The position numbers and the translations under genes are program-made. Below, piece by piece: positions 1 to 12,070 of a stretch of DNA of 64,000 nucleotides. Where the stretch lies: contig JALIRH010000108.1 of assembly GCA_023055505.1 (NCBI GenBank), positions 806,001 through 870,000 of the forward strand. The letters run 5' to 3'. The DNA comes from Callipepla californica brunnescens (Eukaryota > Chordata > Aves > Galliformes > Odontophoridae). The stretch's first letter is position 1; each line of letters opens with the position of its first letter. The notes beneath the pieces are model-generated. The model was not told where the DNA came from and made no database searches. It worked only from the letters and a program-made list of their open reading frames with translations.

Positions 1-699
1 TGCGGCTCCACATCCCAGCACCGCCTCGCTGTATCCTGGGCACTGTGTCACCATAGCATCGGCACTGTGTTGCTGCATCCTGGCTTTACATCCTCTGTGC
101 TGCACCCCTGCAGCCTCGGCACTGCCTGCACTGCTTCTCTGTGTCCCTAGCTCTGTGTTTCTGCACCTCCCTGCTGCAGCCCCCGCAGACACATGCTCGC
201 AGGCAGCAGGGCTGTGCCTTGCAGAGGCACTTTGTCCCCTTAGTGGGAGCCACGTGGCAGCTGCCATGCAGCAGGGATGTGGGGTGGAGTGACCAGTGGG
301 CTTTCCCCCGATCCCTGAGCACAGCCCTGTGCTGATGGCAGCCAAGACACAGCCTGTGCCCTGCCAGGTGTGGGTTTGGAGCTGGGATGTGCCTGGGGCT
401 GATTCCTGCCCTGGGCTTCTCTGCTGCACAAGGGCTCTGAGGGCACGTGGGTCCCTCTATGCTCTGTTATCTTGGGTGAGCCAGAGTGAACAAACAGGGT
501 TAAGCCCAAAATCTGTGGGTTCTCAGCCCATTTTTTTTGCTTTAGTAAGGCTATGAGGATCAGAAGAGTTTCTGTGGGAGCTGTGGAGGGCTGGGTTTGG
601 GGTCCAGTTGCTCGTCCCTGCTAGGGCAAGGGAAGGAGAAAGGGATCCAAATGGGTTCTGCCCCGTGCGGTGCAGGGAGCGAATAGCAGCTTGCCGTGG

Positions 700-870
700 C
701 TCAGCTGCTCTTGTGATGTGTTGCTTAATTCTTGGCAGGGATTTGCCTATTTATTTAGATTTTGTTGCAAAGCATGTTGGTATTCAATGTTTTCGTATAA
801 ACCTCAGCTCCTGAAGTCGTGGAATTATAGGAAAAGGCAAATCTGATGCATAGGGTCATAAGGTCTTGCC
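700..870. promoter_or_regulatory. Candidate conserved non-coding block 1 in NHEJ1 intron
   Basis: An AT-rich island in GC-rich surroundings, with TTAATTC, TATTTATTTAGATTTTG and TTTTCGTATAAACC-type words and no repeat character. Such composition is typical of developmental enhancers in bird genomes, but no alignment was possible. Confidence 0.3.
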
Positions 871-3554
871 TGGCTCATGGCAGGTTCATACAATGAGATG
901 CTGATGGTGGTAGGGCTCTGCTTGCTGAGGTGGATGTGAAGACCAGAATACAGAGAGACCTCCTGAGCTGTGGGTGCACTTCTCCATCTCTACATGTTTG
1001 GGGTTGCACACGTGCTTTGCATTTGGTGCAAACGCCCTCAGTCTGAAAATAGAAGTTGCTTGCTCTGAATGGTGCCATGCTATCTTCTCATGCCCACGCT
1101 TCCCTTTGGGGATGGGACATCCCCAGAGGGACATAGGTGTTGCTGCATTCCTAGGGCTGCTGTTGGACCCAGCAGGGTTTGCAGTGTGTGGAGTTGTGCA
1201 CCCTAGGGCTGTTAGGGCATCTCTTTTTCCCTCTGGGGACTGGTGATTGCCTTCCCACTGCCTCTGCACCTCTCCTGTGTCCTCAGATCCCTCACTTCAG
1301 GCTCCTGGTGGTTATCAGACTTCAGTAATGCTGTGGGCTGCTACTGTCTGGGGTATTCAGGTGATCCCATTGCTGTGGAGTCAAATACATCCTGCATTCC
1401 CCATGCACAGGCCACAGATTCTGTGCTTTGGAGCTATGGTGTGATGTGCCCCAAAGTGAACAGCACAGGGCAGAGCAGAGCTGCATGGAGGTAGCGAGGT
1501 GACTTGATCTGGAGTTGCTTCTGCTGCTGTCAGCTTGATTTTGCCAGCGGCATGCTGGGCATATGCCAAAGAATGGCTGTAGGCATTAGGTGCCAGGACC
1601 CCCTGCTCTATGTGGTGAGGGGCTGGGGTGTCAGGGCAAGGGATGCCAAGCCTACTGCAGGGCTGCATCCCCGTGCTGGTCTCTGTGTCCTGGTGGCATC
1701 CCATGGTGCTGATGATGCCCATGCCCCAGCTCCACGGAGTGCTGCCCTGCCTGCATGGCTCCTGAAGCTGCTGCCCTCCTGCCTCTTTCTGGTGCATGTT
1801 TACAGCTCGGAGGGAGCCGTCCTGCCCCAATTCCCCACGCACTCCTAATTTCATATGTCCGTATATATCCATGTAGCATTTGATACAGGTTTTATGGGCA
1901 TTTCCATACGTTTTACAGACACAGCCATTACAGAGACAGGTTTCACCTGAGAAACCTCAGGGGAGCAGAGCACTGAATCGCCTTAGTCTTGGCCTCAGAA
2001 CAAGGCTCTCTTCTCTCTCTTGCTGGGGCTGCCGCTATCAGCTCCGCAGAGGGCTTGGGGATGGTGAGGGGCTGCCAAAGTCCTGCCCTGAGAGCTGTGA
2101 CATGGTCCCTCCTTCCACCCTGCCCCTTGCAGGGCTCTGCCCTGTGCCGTGCTGCCCCCCTTGTCACCCTCTGCTCAGTCCCATATGCAGGGGCAAGCTC
2201 GAACTGTACCTGGCCCTGCTTTGGGCTCCCAATTCCTCCATCTTCACACCATGCCGACAGAGCACTGAGGAATTTTCCACCGTGCATCAGTGGTCCCATT
2301 TGCAGGGGAAACGCCCGCTCCCACTCAGGGCTGCCCCTTTCTGATGCCGTGGGGACCAGCACACATTGCCCCAACATCCCAAGAATGGCCTCAGCTATTC
2401 ATAGCATCTCCCCTTGCCCCTTCCAAAGGCTGCTGGGATCCTGGGGTCCATCCCACTCTGTTTTCTTGAGCAGGTCCCGAAAGCAGGAACCATTTGTGGC
2501 TTCCCCGGACGGCGCGTCTCTGCTTGGCCTCCAGCGGGTGTTATTTTCTGTGCTGTTTACTGTTCTTCTGTGGGCTGTCAGGTTTCCGCACTGGGGAAAG
2601 GCTTGTAAATGGGGTGGGGGGGGCGGCGGGTCTGCATGGAGGGGCTATGGGCAGGGGGGTGCGGAGGAGCACAGACATGGCCTTTATCGCAGCCTAGGGG
2701 ATGTGTGGCTCATAAATCCGACCCAGGCAGATAGGGGATAAATCATCCCTGCTTGGGCATTGGTGGTTACCCATGGTTAGAAATTAACTTTGTGTTGGAT
2801 GGGTCCCAGGCTGTGGGATGGGAAGGGGAGGCTGCTCTGGGCAGCGTGCCTCCCGCCCAGCCCCGGGGCCAGGCTGCAGCCGGAGTGCGGGTGCCCAGTG
2901 CCTGCCCCAGCCGGCAGGGCCACTGGGTGCAATTAAACTGCGAGCTGATGAAGCAAGCGGATGCTGCGGCCGAATCTACACTGTGGGTGATGCCCTGGCA
3001 CCTGCGGCAAGCTGGCCGTGCTCTGGTGCTCTGGTGTCTGGCTGTGACTGCTGAACAAGGCTCGGGGCATGGGGAGGCACTGTATGGGAGAGATGGAAGC
3101 TTGAGGGGCAGGATGAGGATGGATGTGCTTACTGTGAGGTTTCTCTCCCCGTACAGCTGTCAGCCAGGGCTGGGCAAAGCTGTGGCTTAGCAGACCGTGT
3201 GCCTTGAGAATGTGCAATCTCTGGTCCTTGTGTCTCTGTGGGTGGGAGGACACGGCAAAGCCTGCAGCCCCCAGTTCCCCATCCTCTCCATCCTCTCTGT
3301 CCTCAACTCCCCCTTGAGCATTCCCAAACCCTGCTGCATGCAGCGTCAGGGCATCCAAGGGGCTTTGACCCCTGTGCCTGCAGCAGTCCCTGAAAGGTAT
3401 CTCCCATCCTTCTGTTCCGTGCCCACTGCTGAGAACCTGGAACCCCTGGGTCCCACTGTGTCCACCAATGGGGCAGGGTGGTGGGGATGTCCCTTCCAGC
3501 TCCCAAGGCTGGGCTTGCTCCTGCCCTGCTCTCTAATATCTCTCCAGCTTTCCT

Positions 3555-3925
3555 TTCTAACGAGGCTCTAATTGGAAGCCGGTTGTGCTTCCCTTCCCCT
3601 CTCCTCAGAGTTCTCCGGTCCCAGTGCTGCAGGGCGATTAAGCTGAGGTTTTGGGTTTTTTTAATATGGCAGAATTATTTTGGAAGGGCCAGGATGGTTA
3701 CATGACGGGCTTCTTGAAAAACCCCAGGCTTCGCCTTTCAGACGGGGCCTTTTCAAGTGGTTTTGCACAGTACACATCTCTGGGCAGCGACCGTCTCGAA
3801 CAGTTACTGTTAATTATAGATGCCTCTTTCCCGCTCACCCATTACTCAAAGGATTTTTGTGTGTTTTAACAGTGTTTTACATCAGCCTGAATAAGACTCT
3901 ATTCAGTGTTTCCGAGAGCTGGAAC
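3555..3925. promoter_or_regulatory. Candidate conserved non-coding block 2 in NHEJ1 intron
   Basis: About 370 bp of balanced composition with retained CpGs and many factor-like words: CTAATTGG, GCGATTAAG, TTTTTTAATATGG, GTTACTGTTAATTATAG and ACTCAAAGGATTTTTG (TCF/LEF-like CAAAG). This is the most enhancer-like block in the first 14 kb. An IHH enhancer is the leading guess because of position; function is unproven. Confidence 0.4.
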
Positions 3926-4289
3926 TTGGGCATCCCCTGCTGTATGTGCAGTGCTCTCCCCTCCCTCTGCCTCCTGGGGCTGGGCACCATCATGCTGGGC
4001 TCCTTGGATGTGCAGAGCCCTTGTGTTTGCTAGGTGACCATCTGAATGCCCAACACGAGTCCTAGGGGAACTCTTCACCTAGGAGAAGAACTCATCTCTT
4101 GTCCCATGACAGCCAAGTTGCTCTATTCATCCTTGGGGTCAAACCTTTCCCAAGGCGAGACCCACTTTGGGGCAGGAGGGCTGTTGGGAGCACACTGGTG
4201 TTGTCCAGGCAGAGCCCCATGATGTGGGGGATGTCATCTGGGCACCTCCACAACCTTCGGCTCCTCCAGCCCAGCATATAGGGCACTGT

Positions 4290-4400
4290 GGTCAGGCCCA
4301 TTTATAAAGCTGGTAAATATATCGGCAGGGTTTGTGTCCCCTCCAAAGGTCAATATTTGTGCAGAGTTTAATTTTAACTTAACAAGCAGTTGTTTGCAGA
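4290..4400. promoter_or_regulatory. Candidate conserved non-coding block 3 in NHEJ1 intron
   Basis: Short AT-rich block containing TTTATAAAG, GGTAAATATAT, AAAGGTCAATATTTG (nuclear-receptor / FOX-like) and TTTAATTTTAACTTAAC. No coding potential. Assigned on composition only. Confidence 0.3.
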
Positions 4401-5689
4401 GGCTGCCCTGTTTGTGAGTGTGTGTATGTGCCGATCAATGCTTACAGGGCGCAGGCAGTGTTCGTGCATGCATGCACCCATGTGCTGGGCACCAAGGGCT
4501 GGCAGTGGGTGCTCACTCCCTGGAATGCTGCGGGCTGAGGGATGCAGGCCAGTGCCTTGCGGCCCAGAGGACACGGATGCTATGGGGACAGGGTCTGCGG
4601 CTGAGGCTATAAATGCAACCCACAGACCTCTGGTGGAGGTGACAGCGGGCAAAATGTGCCCCATGTGGCTCTGCACAGCAGTGTGTAGGGACAGCAGCTT
4701 CCCAGCCTGTTCTGACCAGTGCCATGGGCTTGCTACAGCTGCCCCTGCTCTTTCCCTCACTATCCCCTTGTGAGCCCCTGTGGATTTTGTGGCTCTCGCT
4801 CATTTTCTGGCAACACACAGCTCCGAGCTGAGCACATCGGTCAGGCTTTGCACAGGGCTTGGGCTCCCAGTGCTGTCCCCTGGCTGCTCCCATGCTCTGA
4901 AAAATGCCATGGTGCTCTTCCAGCATCACTGCCAGACCAGTTTCATCCCACTCTGGCTGCTCTTCCACATTGCCAAGCAGGGTAAGCTGTTACCACAGAC
5001 ACACCTGTGCCTGGCTGAAGCTGGAGGAAATTTAGAGAAAGCCAGAGGCAGATGTCTGGGTGCCTTGGTGCTCTGTCTTCCTGCTCCTCCAGCCAAAATC
5101 CAGTGCCACAGGGCTGGCCACACATCCCCAGCTGGATCCCAGCAGGGTTAGGGGCAGGCATGTAGCCCCTTGGGATGCAGGTCCTTATGTGTACCTGCAG
5201 AGCATCCCTACCTGACTCTGTTACCCACTCTCAGCCCATCTCTCTGAGGGCATGGAGCACATTATCTGCAGGAAAATGGCTGAACAACAGTATGCATGGC
5301 CAAGGCAGGATGTGTGAGCCGCAGCTGGGGTGAGAGCTGGGCACCCATGGTCCCTCAAGGCCACCTCACTTAGGGCAGGAGGGGAGCACATGGCCGGGAG
5401 AAGCAGGGCTGGGAGGGAGCTGCTGGGGCTCCGTGTTTTGCAGCCCGCCTTTGTGGGCAATGAGGTTTGGTTTCCTCCTTTCTGCTCTTTTCCTCTTCCT
5501 CGCCAGGCCCCAGGGCTGCTGACCTCAAAGGGAAAGCGGGCTGTGAGGGACAGCATTGGGGCCGGGCAGGGGTAAACACGGGGCTGGGGCTGGCCAGGCG
5601 GTGGGTGACGGGGTGAGGTCATGCCGTGACGTCAGCACTGTGGCTTTGGGGACAGCCGTGGTTAGGCTGCCTGAGGAGGGGTGGCTGTT

Positions 5690-5830
5690 TTCCTGCAGCT
5701 CTGCCTTTTGCTCCCGGTGCCCGTCTAACTTATAAAGTTTAATAGACAGTTTAAGAGGTTCCTGCCACGGGCACCTTGTTGCCAGTTTTAGGTTTTTAAT
5801 TTGGAAACTTTTCCCTCTGTGGTGGGGGTG
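5690..5830. promoter_or_regulatory. Candidate conserved non-coding block 4 in NHEJ1 intron
   Basis: Block with CTAACTTATAAAGTTTAATAG and GGTTTTTAATTTGGAAAC, flanked by GC-rich unstructured DNA. Possible homeodomain-type enhancer; composition evidence only. Confidence 0.3.
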
Positions 5831-5962
5831 GAAGGACTCAGGTCTGCTCTGGGCCGGTAATCGGGATGTGCGGGTGCCGAGGAGACAGCCCAGACGGCTC
5901 TATTCCCGTCACTGGTGTCAGTGGGACATGCACAGAGTGAGGAGCAAGCTGTGGAAGCCCTG

Positions 5963-5977
5963 CCCCCCCCCCCCCCC
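5963..5977. repeat. Poly-C run (15 C)
   Basis: Uninterrupted 15-base cytosine run; the opposite strand is G-quadruplex prone. Length-variable in practice. Confidence 0.9.
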
Positions 5978-7779
5978 TACCAACCACACACTTGTGGAAT
6001 ACATTCAGCCACCTGCTCTCTATTGACGCTGGGGGCACACACTGCTGCGGGAGAATCCTCACCCTGCAGCCCTTGGGAGATGCTGTGAGTCCCTGTGCCC
6101 AGCTCCAAGCCCATCTCCGTGTTCCTGAGCTGCGTGCAGGTGGCCAGAGCAAGGCAGCAGCTCCTCTGTGGAGGCTGTGAGGCCATGTCGTGAGCATCCT
6201 AGCTCCCAGGCGGGTGTGGAGCAGATGTAGCTAGGGCTGCTGGGAGCTGCAAGGCAGAGTGGGCACAAAGTGTACACCTTATGGGTTGAACTCCCTTTGG
6301 GTGGGCACCCGGAGCACTATATATAAATAACATGTGGAGCAGTGCTCTGGAGGAGCAGAGGAGTGGCCCTGGTTTACCAGCACGTTCCTACTATGGCTTT
6401 CAAGTGGTTCCCCTCTGTGTTCCTGCCAGCTGCTGGCACATCTGCACCCGGGGTCTGTGGGGTATGCTGGCAGAAGGTGGACTGTGCTCAACCCCAACAA
6501 ACTCAATGCAGTGCCACGTGCACAGAGCTGGGCACAGAGCTGGTGCTGGAGCCCCAGAGCAACCCTGCCTTTACCAGGCCTGTAATTGATTCCTGTTCTC
6601 TTGCTTGGACCGTGGAAGTGCTGGCATCCATTGAAGAGCTGTGTTTTTTGAGTTTTGAGGTGGTCAGAGAGGCTCTTTTGCATCCTCAGCTCCTGGAGGC
6701 AGGGACCTTGGCCATGGTGTTTTAGGGACACTGACAAATAATCCTACATCGAACAAAAAGGGAGTAGAAAAATATAGAATGGAAATGGCGAGAATTTTAA
6801 AAAGAGGTGGGCAAACCCATCAGTAGAAGGCACTGCTATGTGAAGCAGGCAGGGGCTGGAGCGCAGAGATGTGAGCAGAGTGCACGGAGCCTTAGCACAG
6901 CAGGCACCAGGGTGGACGAGCGGAGGAGCAGGAGGAAACGTCCGTGCAGCAGGAGGAAGAGAGTCTGGCGGCACTCCAGGCCTGCTGCCGGGCTGGGTGT
7001 GATTTCCTCTTCGCCAAGCATGAAGAGCTGGCCAGCAACCCTACTCTGGGTGAGCGTGGGGCAGAGCAATGCTGCTGTCACAGGGTTGAGAATTTGAGTC
7101 CCCTAATCATTGGCAGCATGGCAGCCCTGAGAGCTGTGGGAACTGGCAGGGAGCATCCTGGAGCATCCTGCTTCCTGCCCCAGCCCTGCAGGAGCTTCTC
7201 AGCTTCCAAAGCCAAACCTCACAGAGCAGAGATAGATGGAGATGCTGTCTCTCTGTGTCCCTGCAACCCCTCTGGTACCCCATCCCTCTCTCAGAGAGGA
7301 CACTCCTGACAGGGTGTTTTATTTGCAGCAGGTGCCTGAAACCCAACCCACAGCCCTGCACTTCCTCCCTTCACTTGGGGATGAACCCAGGTGGGGTCAC
7401 AGCTGCACAGGGTCAGACCCCTGTGGGCTCCCCCTGGCTGGGGTTGTCCCCATGTAACACCATTGGGCTGCTCCTGCTGTGGGCAACAAGCGCGTAATGC
7501 CTGATTTCACAGCGCCAACATGCTGGGCTTGCTTGTAGCAATAATTTTCTTTCCTGGCCAGGCCCTGACCTGCAGCCTGAGGACACTTGTCACCTCCCGG
7601 GATGGGTACCATGATGGCCTCAGCCAGCCCTTCTTTCCCCAGTTGTTCTCTCTCTGCGCCGCTTCCAGCTCGTCCCCCTGAACCCTGCACTGCTGGCTGA
7701 GCTCATTCAGCTCTGACCGGGCTTACAGCATGGAATGCAGGGCTGCTGCTGGCCGTCCTCCAGCCTAAACATCCCCACC

Positions 7780-8190
7780 CCATGGTGCGACGCGAGCTGA
7801 TAAGGCGGCAGGTATCTCGTGCCCAGCCCGCGACCTACAGGCGCACGGCCTTGGAGGCTGTCACTTATCTCCTCCGTGCATGCACGCTGCCTCTCATCCC
7901 CAAGCAATGTTCTCAGCGCCTCTGGTTTTTGCTCTGGGCCAAACCCACATGCACATTGCCCGAGACCGACTCCGAACAGGCTCCTTTGATGAGCAGGGCT
8001 TAAATATATATTTGGCATTCCAGCGGCAGTGTGCCGAGCGTGGCCTGGGGTGTGAAAGTGTTTGCTTGACAAACGCCGGAGGCTCTCGCCTCTCTGCCGG
8101 CCCCAGGGACTCACAGGAGAGAAATGTCAAGGAATTTTTCACCTCTCTGTTTTGTTTGGTGTTTTTATTTTGTTTTCCTTCTGAGGGCGC
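7780..8190. promoter_or_regulatory. Candidate conserved non-coding block 5 in NHEJ1 intron
   Basis: Mixed block with retained CpGs and GATA-type words on both strands (GCTGATAAGG, CACTTATCTCC), then GGGCTTAAATATATATTTGG and a T-rich end. Retained CpG dinucleotides outside a CpG island suggest constraint. Unproven. Confidence 0.3.
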
Positions 8191-8784
8191 GTTTGTAATG
8201 CTGGTGATGGGCAGCCCCGGAGCCTGAGCCCCTCTCCTTCCCTGGGAAGGGGACAGGGTTGGGATTTCCATCTCCAGTGCCCATGCAGCAAGGGGTCTGC
8301 AGTGCTGGGGTGCAGAGCCAGGAGGGTTCTGCTTGGGGAGGATAAGGAAGGCGGAGCTTCTCCTGCTGTCCAGGTGCAGCAGCCTGCACCCCAGCTGTAA
8401 ATGGGGATGGGGTCCTGTGGCAGCTGATTTGGTTTCAGAGCTCAAGTCTTCGGTGCCTGTTGGAGCAGGTTGAGATCCTGGCCAGCTCTTGGGAGGGGGG
8501 TAGGGGGCTGAGTCTGTGTGTTCCCAGCTGTCCCTGTTGTAATCCCTCCTGAAAGAGAATCCTATACCCTGGTGCATCCTTGTTATCTGCCAGCAGCGGA
8601 CCCTGGCCCTAAATCATCCCCTGCTCCCAGCCTGATGGATGCTCACACCAGTGGGGTGCTGGGGTCTGTGGGGCTGAGATTTGGATACAGGAGGAAGGCG
8701 GAACAGGGGTGGGGGCCTGGGGGACTATGAAGAAAGGGGCTGTCCCCGGGGCTTGGCTTGGGCTCTCTGAGAGTTCCTTCCCTG

Positions 8785-8900
8785 CCTGCTGAAGAATCAC
8801 TGGCTTGTCTGGCGGAGCGCAGGCCCGTGGATTTCCTGGGCAGCGAGCCCCTTTCATGTGGCCGCTTGCAAACTCTCATGACATCACCGGGGGGTGCTCC
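8785..8900. promoter_or_regulatory. Candidate conserved non-coding block 6 in NHEJ1 intron
   Basis: Short non-repetitive stretch with ATTTCCTGGG, CCCCTTTCATGTGG and CTCATGACATCA (a TGACATCA CRE-like word). Weak, composition-based call. Confidence 0.2.
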
Positions 8901-9250
8901 TCCTGGAGACAAACCCGGTGCTTTTTAGGGCTTTGCCACCCCATGCCCCAGCCTGTGTATTTTGGCCAGGGGGGACCCAAGGAATTGCGTCCAAGAACGG
9001 CTGCTCTGGCACAGAGACAGCACGGGGCCACGGGCAGGGGGAGAGCAGCGCGTCCCCTGCTGAATAAACATGGGCTGGCCGGGCTGGAGGGGGCTTTTCC
9101 AGGCTGGACCACACCCCGGGGGGCTATTTTTGCCATGAATGAAGGGGCTGTGTGCTCGCCAGGCAGCCTAGCCTCCTGCCACTGCTGCTGTGCTGAGAGC
9201 AAGCCTGACACTCAATCTGCTGCCTGGCCAAGGCCCAACATCTGTGCCGA

Positions 9251-9460
9251 GCAGCTGGGCACTGCCCGTGGGACACCTGGGCACCGTGGGACACCTGGGC
9301 TCCATGGGGACAGCTGGGCATCACGGGGACACTTGGGGCATCACAAGGACACCTGGGCATTGTAGAAACACCTGGGCGCTGCCTCAGGAGGGCTCTGCTC
9401 AGGTGGATGTCTGGACACTAGGGGGAAAACTGGGCATCATGGGGGTACCTGGGCATGGGC
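9251..9460. repeat. Degenerate minisatellite, about 20-24 bp unit
   Basis: The word GGGACACCTGGGCA(T/C)C recurs about eight times with divergence (near 9268, 9287, 9306, 9325, 9347, 9368, 9422 and 9445). The array is open on + but encodes only a low-complexity peptide, so it is treated as tandem repeat. Confidence 0.75.
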
Positions 9461-10324
9461 ACAGCTGAGCAATGCCTGCAGGGACACAGGTCACCAGTCT
9501 CACCTGGTCACCATCCAGAAAGGAAATCTATGTCACCAGGGCAGTGCTGAAAGGGCTGTGTGCCCCTGCATTCTCTGGGCAGGGCAGTACCATGCCAGGG
9601 ATGTTGATGGCTGCAGGAAATGGGAAACGTGAGCTGTCACCAGCAAGGGGAGGTGAAGGTGACTCAGTGGTGGTGCCAGCAGTGGTGCCAGTGCTGATGG
9701 GGCATGTCCCGCTGACCCACTGTGCCCAGCAAGATGCCTGCGTCAGCCCAGGGATTAGCCCTGCTGTCCCCTCTGCATTTCCTGCTGCAGTTTTGGGTGA
9801 CAATGGGACAGTGTTCCAGGGGCTGCCCCTCTGGCTGGGTGCACCCATGCTGGGAAGGAACCGCAAAGCCACCAGGGAGGAGCAGCTCAGCCTGGTCCTG
9901 AGCACACCCAGATTTCCCCCAGAGCCCCTAATCTCACTTGGCTCAGCCCCATGCTGCTTCTGCTTGGTGGCACAGCTAAACCTCAGTGGGCTCAGTGTCA
10001 CGCTAGGTGCAGCATCCCCCCTGCCACCCTCAGGATTTGCTTCCCAAGGTGCTGCTCTGGCCATCCTCTGCTGCTGTCTTGGCACAAACCCCAATTGTTT
10101 CCTTTCTGACATATGCTCTCACTTCTCAACCAGCATCACTGCCCTGGGGGAGCCGTGAGTGTTTGTTCCCATGAGCTTGTCTGTGCTGGGTGGAGCTGGG
10201 GCGCAGCATCCCACTTGCCTCTGTCCCTTATCGCCATGTGGCACCCATGTGATTCATTAGGTGTGGCTTTGTTTCCGTCACCCCACTTTGCAGGAAGTTT
10301 CCTGGCCAGCCCCCTGGGTGCCCT

Positions 10325-10520
10325 GAGCAATAATATGCCAGGATGAGCTGGCCGACCTTCCTGAGAAACCCTACAATAACAAACCGGTGCTATGCGTCCA
10401 GCTTTCCTGGATGGACAATAATAAACCGTCATGAGCTGGCATGCCCTGCAGCACAACCCTGCAATAATAGAGCTGGATGATGTGTCCACCCGACAGCGGC
10501 AAGCTGGCATGAGCCACCCC
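10325..10520. repeat. Degenerate repeat with AATAATA/GAGCTGG words
   Basis: Three imperfect copies of (G/A)CAATAATA followed by (AT)GAGCTGGC occur near 10327, 10417 and 10462, giving an old, diverged tandem repeat. No coding content. Confidence 0.45.
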
Positions 10521-10849
10521 ATGCCAAGAGGGGTCCCCAGGAAAATCTGGATGCTGGGCCCAGTGCTGGCATGTGCCTGCAGCTGGGATGGAGCTGGGTG
10601 TGCCTCAGCAGCCCCTCATCCCCAATGCAGCTGTACCCGTCCCTCCACCAACTCTCTTTTCCCCTGGATTGGTCCTTGGGAGCTGGAAGAGCAGCAGGAG
10701 GGCAGGGCAGGGCAGGACCCCGGCATCCCCGCAGCCGTGCGGCAGCACAATGCGCTGCATGCTGTAACCCAACCCATGAGAACAGCACAAGGGGAAAAGA
10801 AAAGAGTATTGAGCAGCGGGCCGCTGCGGTCACTGGGCTGCATAGACTG

Positions 10850-11020
10850 CTGGTTGTTAAGCGGGTGCCTCGCTCGCAAAGGCCGCCTTGATGAAGTGTG
10901 AGACGGCACTTACGGAGGGACGCGGGCAGGCATTCTCGCTCCATCTTCCGCTCACAGTGCCGCTCTTTATGCGCCTGACATTTGCTTGCTGGAAAGGCCT
11001 TGAAAGTCGGGGGAAAGGAA
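10850..11020. promoter_or_regulatory. Candidate conserved non-coding block 7 in NHEJ1 intron
   Basis: Block with TTGTTAAGCGGG, several CpGs, CGCTCTTTATGCGCCTGACATTTG and AAAGTCGGGGG words and no repeat character. Composition evidence only. Confidence 0.25.
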
Positions 11021-11879
11021 AACATCACCGACAGCAGGGCCATGCGCACTGCCGGGAGGAGTGCAGGGCTGTGCCAGCCTATGCCGTGCTGTGCCAAGCT
11101 GTGCCAGGCCGTGCTGCTTGGCTGCCCTGACTTTGCCGCCCACTGTTCCCTGGGGTGACCCCATCACCTCTATCGCCTCTATGAGCTCTGGGCTGCTTTT
11201 TCCTGCCGGCACAGCTGCTTCCTGCAAGTTGTCCACGGTACTGGCTCCGTGCCGGGGAAGCCCTGGCTACCCTGCCCCACCTGCACCGTGCCAGCACTGC
11301 TCACGGTGCCGCTGGGGACATTGCAGGGTCGCCACTTGGGTGCATCCCTCTGCTGTCCCTACCCTTGATCTCAGACAGAAGATCAGATGTGTCCTCCCAC
11401 AGGCAGGACCCCTTGCTGGTGGCACGGATGCGTGCTCTTCTCTGCATGTCCCAGGGTGAATCACTCCCTGGAGGACCATGGCTGGTGATGCCCAGCATGC
11501 ACCCAGCGAGCCGTGCCAGCAGCACAAGTCCTGTGGCAGAGGAAAGTTCAACAGCCCAGCCACAAGGCACAGCAACGCCCCAGCCATGAAGCTGTTCCCC
11601 TGCCCACCACAGGCAGCTTGCTGCAGCATCACCAGGCTTTGCTATACCAGCGCAGTGCCAGCTGCCTTGTGCTCACAGGCCACTGCTCCACCGCACTGCT
11701 TCTGCACATCTGCTGTTGGGGCCAACCTGGAGAAGCTGTGCCCCCCCCTCCCACCCAGCCCACACCCCTTGGCTCCTGGCCCCTGTAGGAATTATTAAGT
11801 GTGCCCCTGTGGAGCATGTGCTGAGGCTGGCCACGGGAATGTGGGCAGATCTGACATACAAGCCACAGCAGCCAGGCTG

Positions 11880-12070
11880 TAATTTCCAAACAGGCCCCGT
11901 TCGCTCTGTTTTCCAGTTAAAAATATATTAAAAAATAGGAATGTGGGGTTTGTAGCGAAGAATGTTGGTAACCGCTTCGAACGTCTGGTGTGATAATGAA
12001 AGGGTCAGTCCCTGGCTTTGAGCACGACCGATTTAGACTCTGGTGCTTGGCATGGGCGCGGGGGCCCAGC
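11880..12070. promoter_or_regulatory. Candidate conserved non-coding block 8 in NHEJ1 intron
   Basis: AT-rich centre with AGTTAAAAATATATTAAAAAATAGG, then GAATGTTGGTAACCG and retained CpGs (CTTCGAACGTC). Likely regulatory rather than coding because all frames are broken. Unproven. Confidence 0.3.

Noticed and set aside
6944..7309. Open frame with a LAALQACCRAGCDFLF-type peptide, possible missing NHEJ1 exon
   Set aside because: It does not resemble the XLF coiled-coil or preceding segments, and no convincing acceptor precedes it.
9472..10158. 228-codon plus-strand open frame in the NHEJ1 intron
   Set aside because: A competing minus-strand frame of 194 codons covers the same DNA and neither resembles a known protein.
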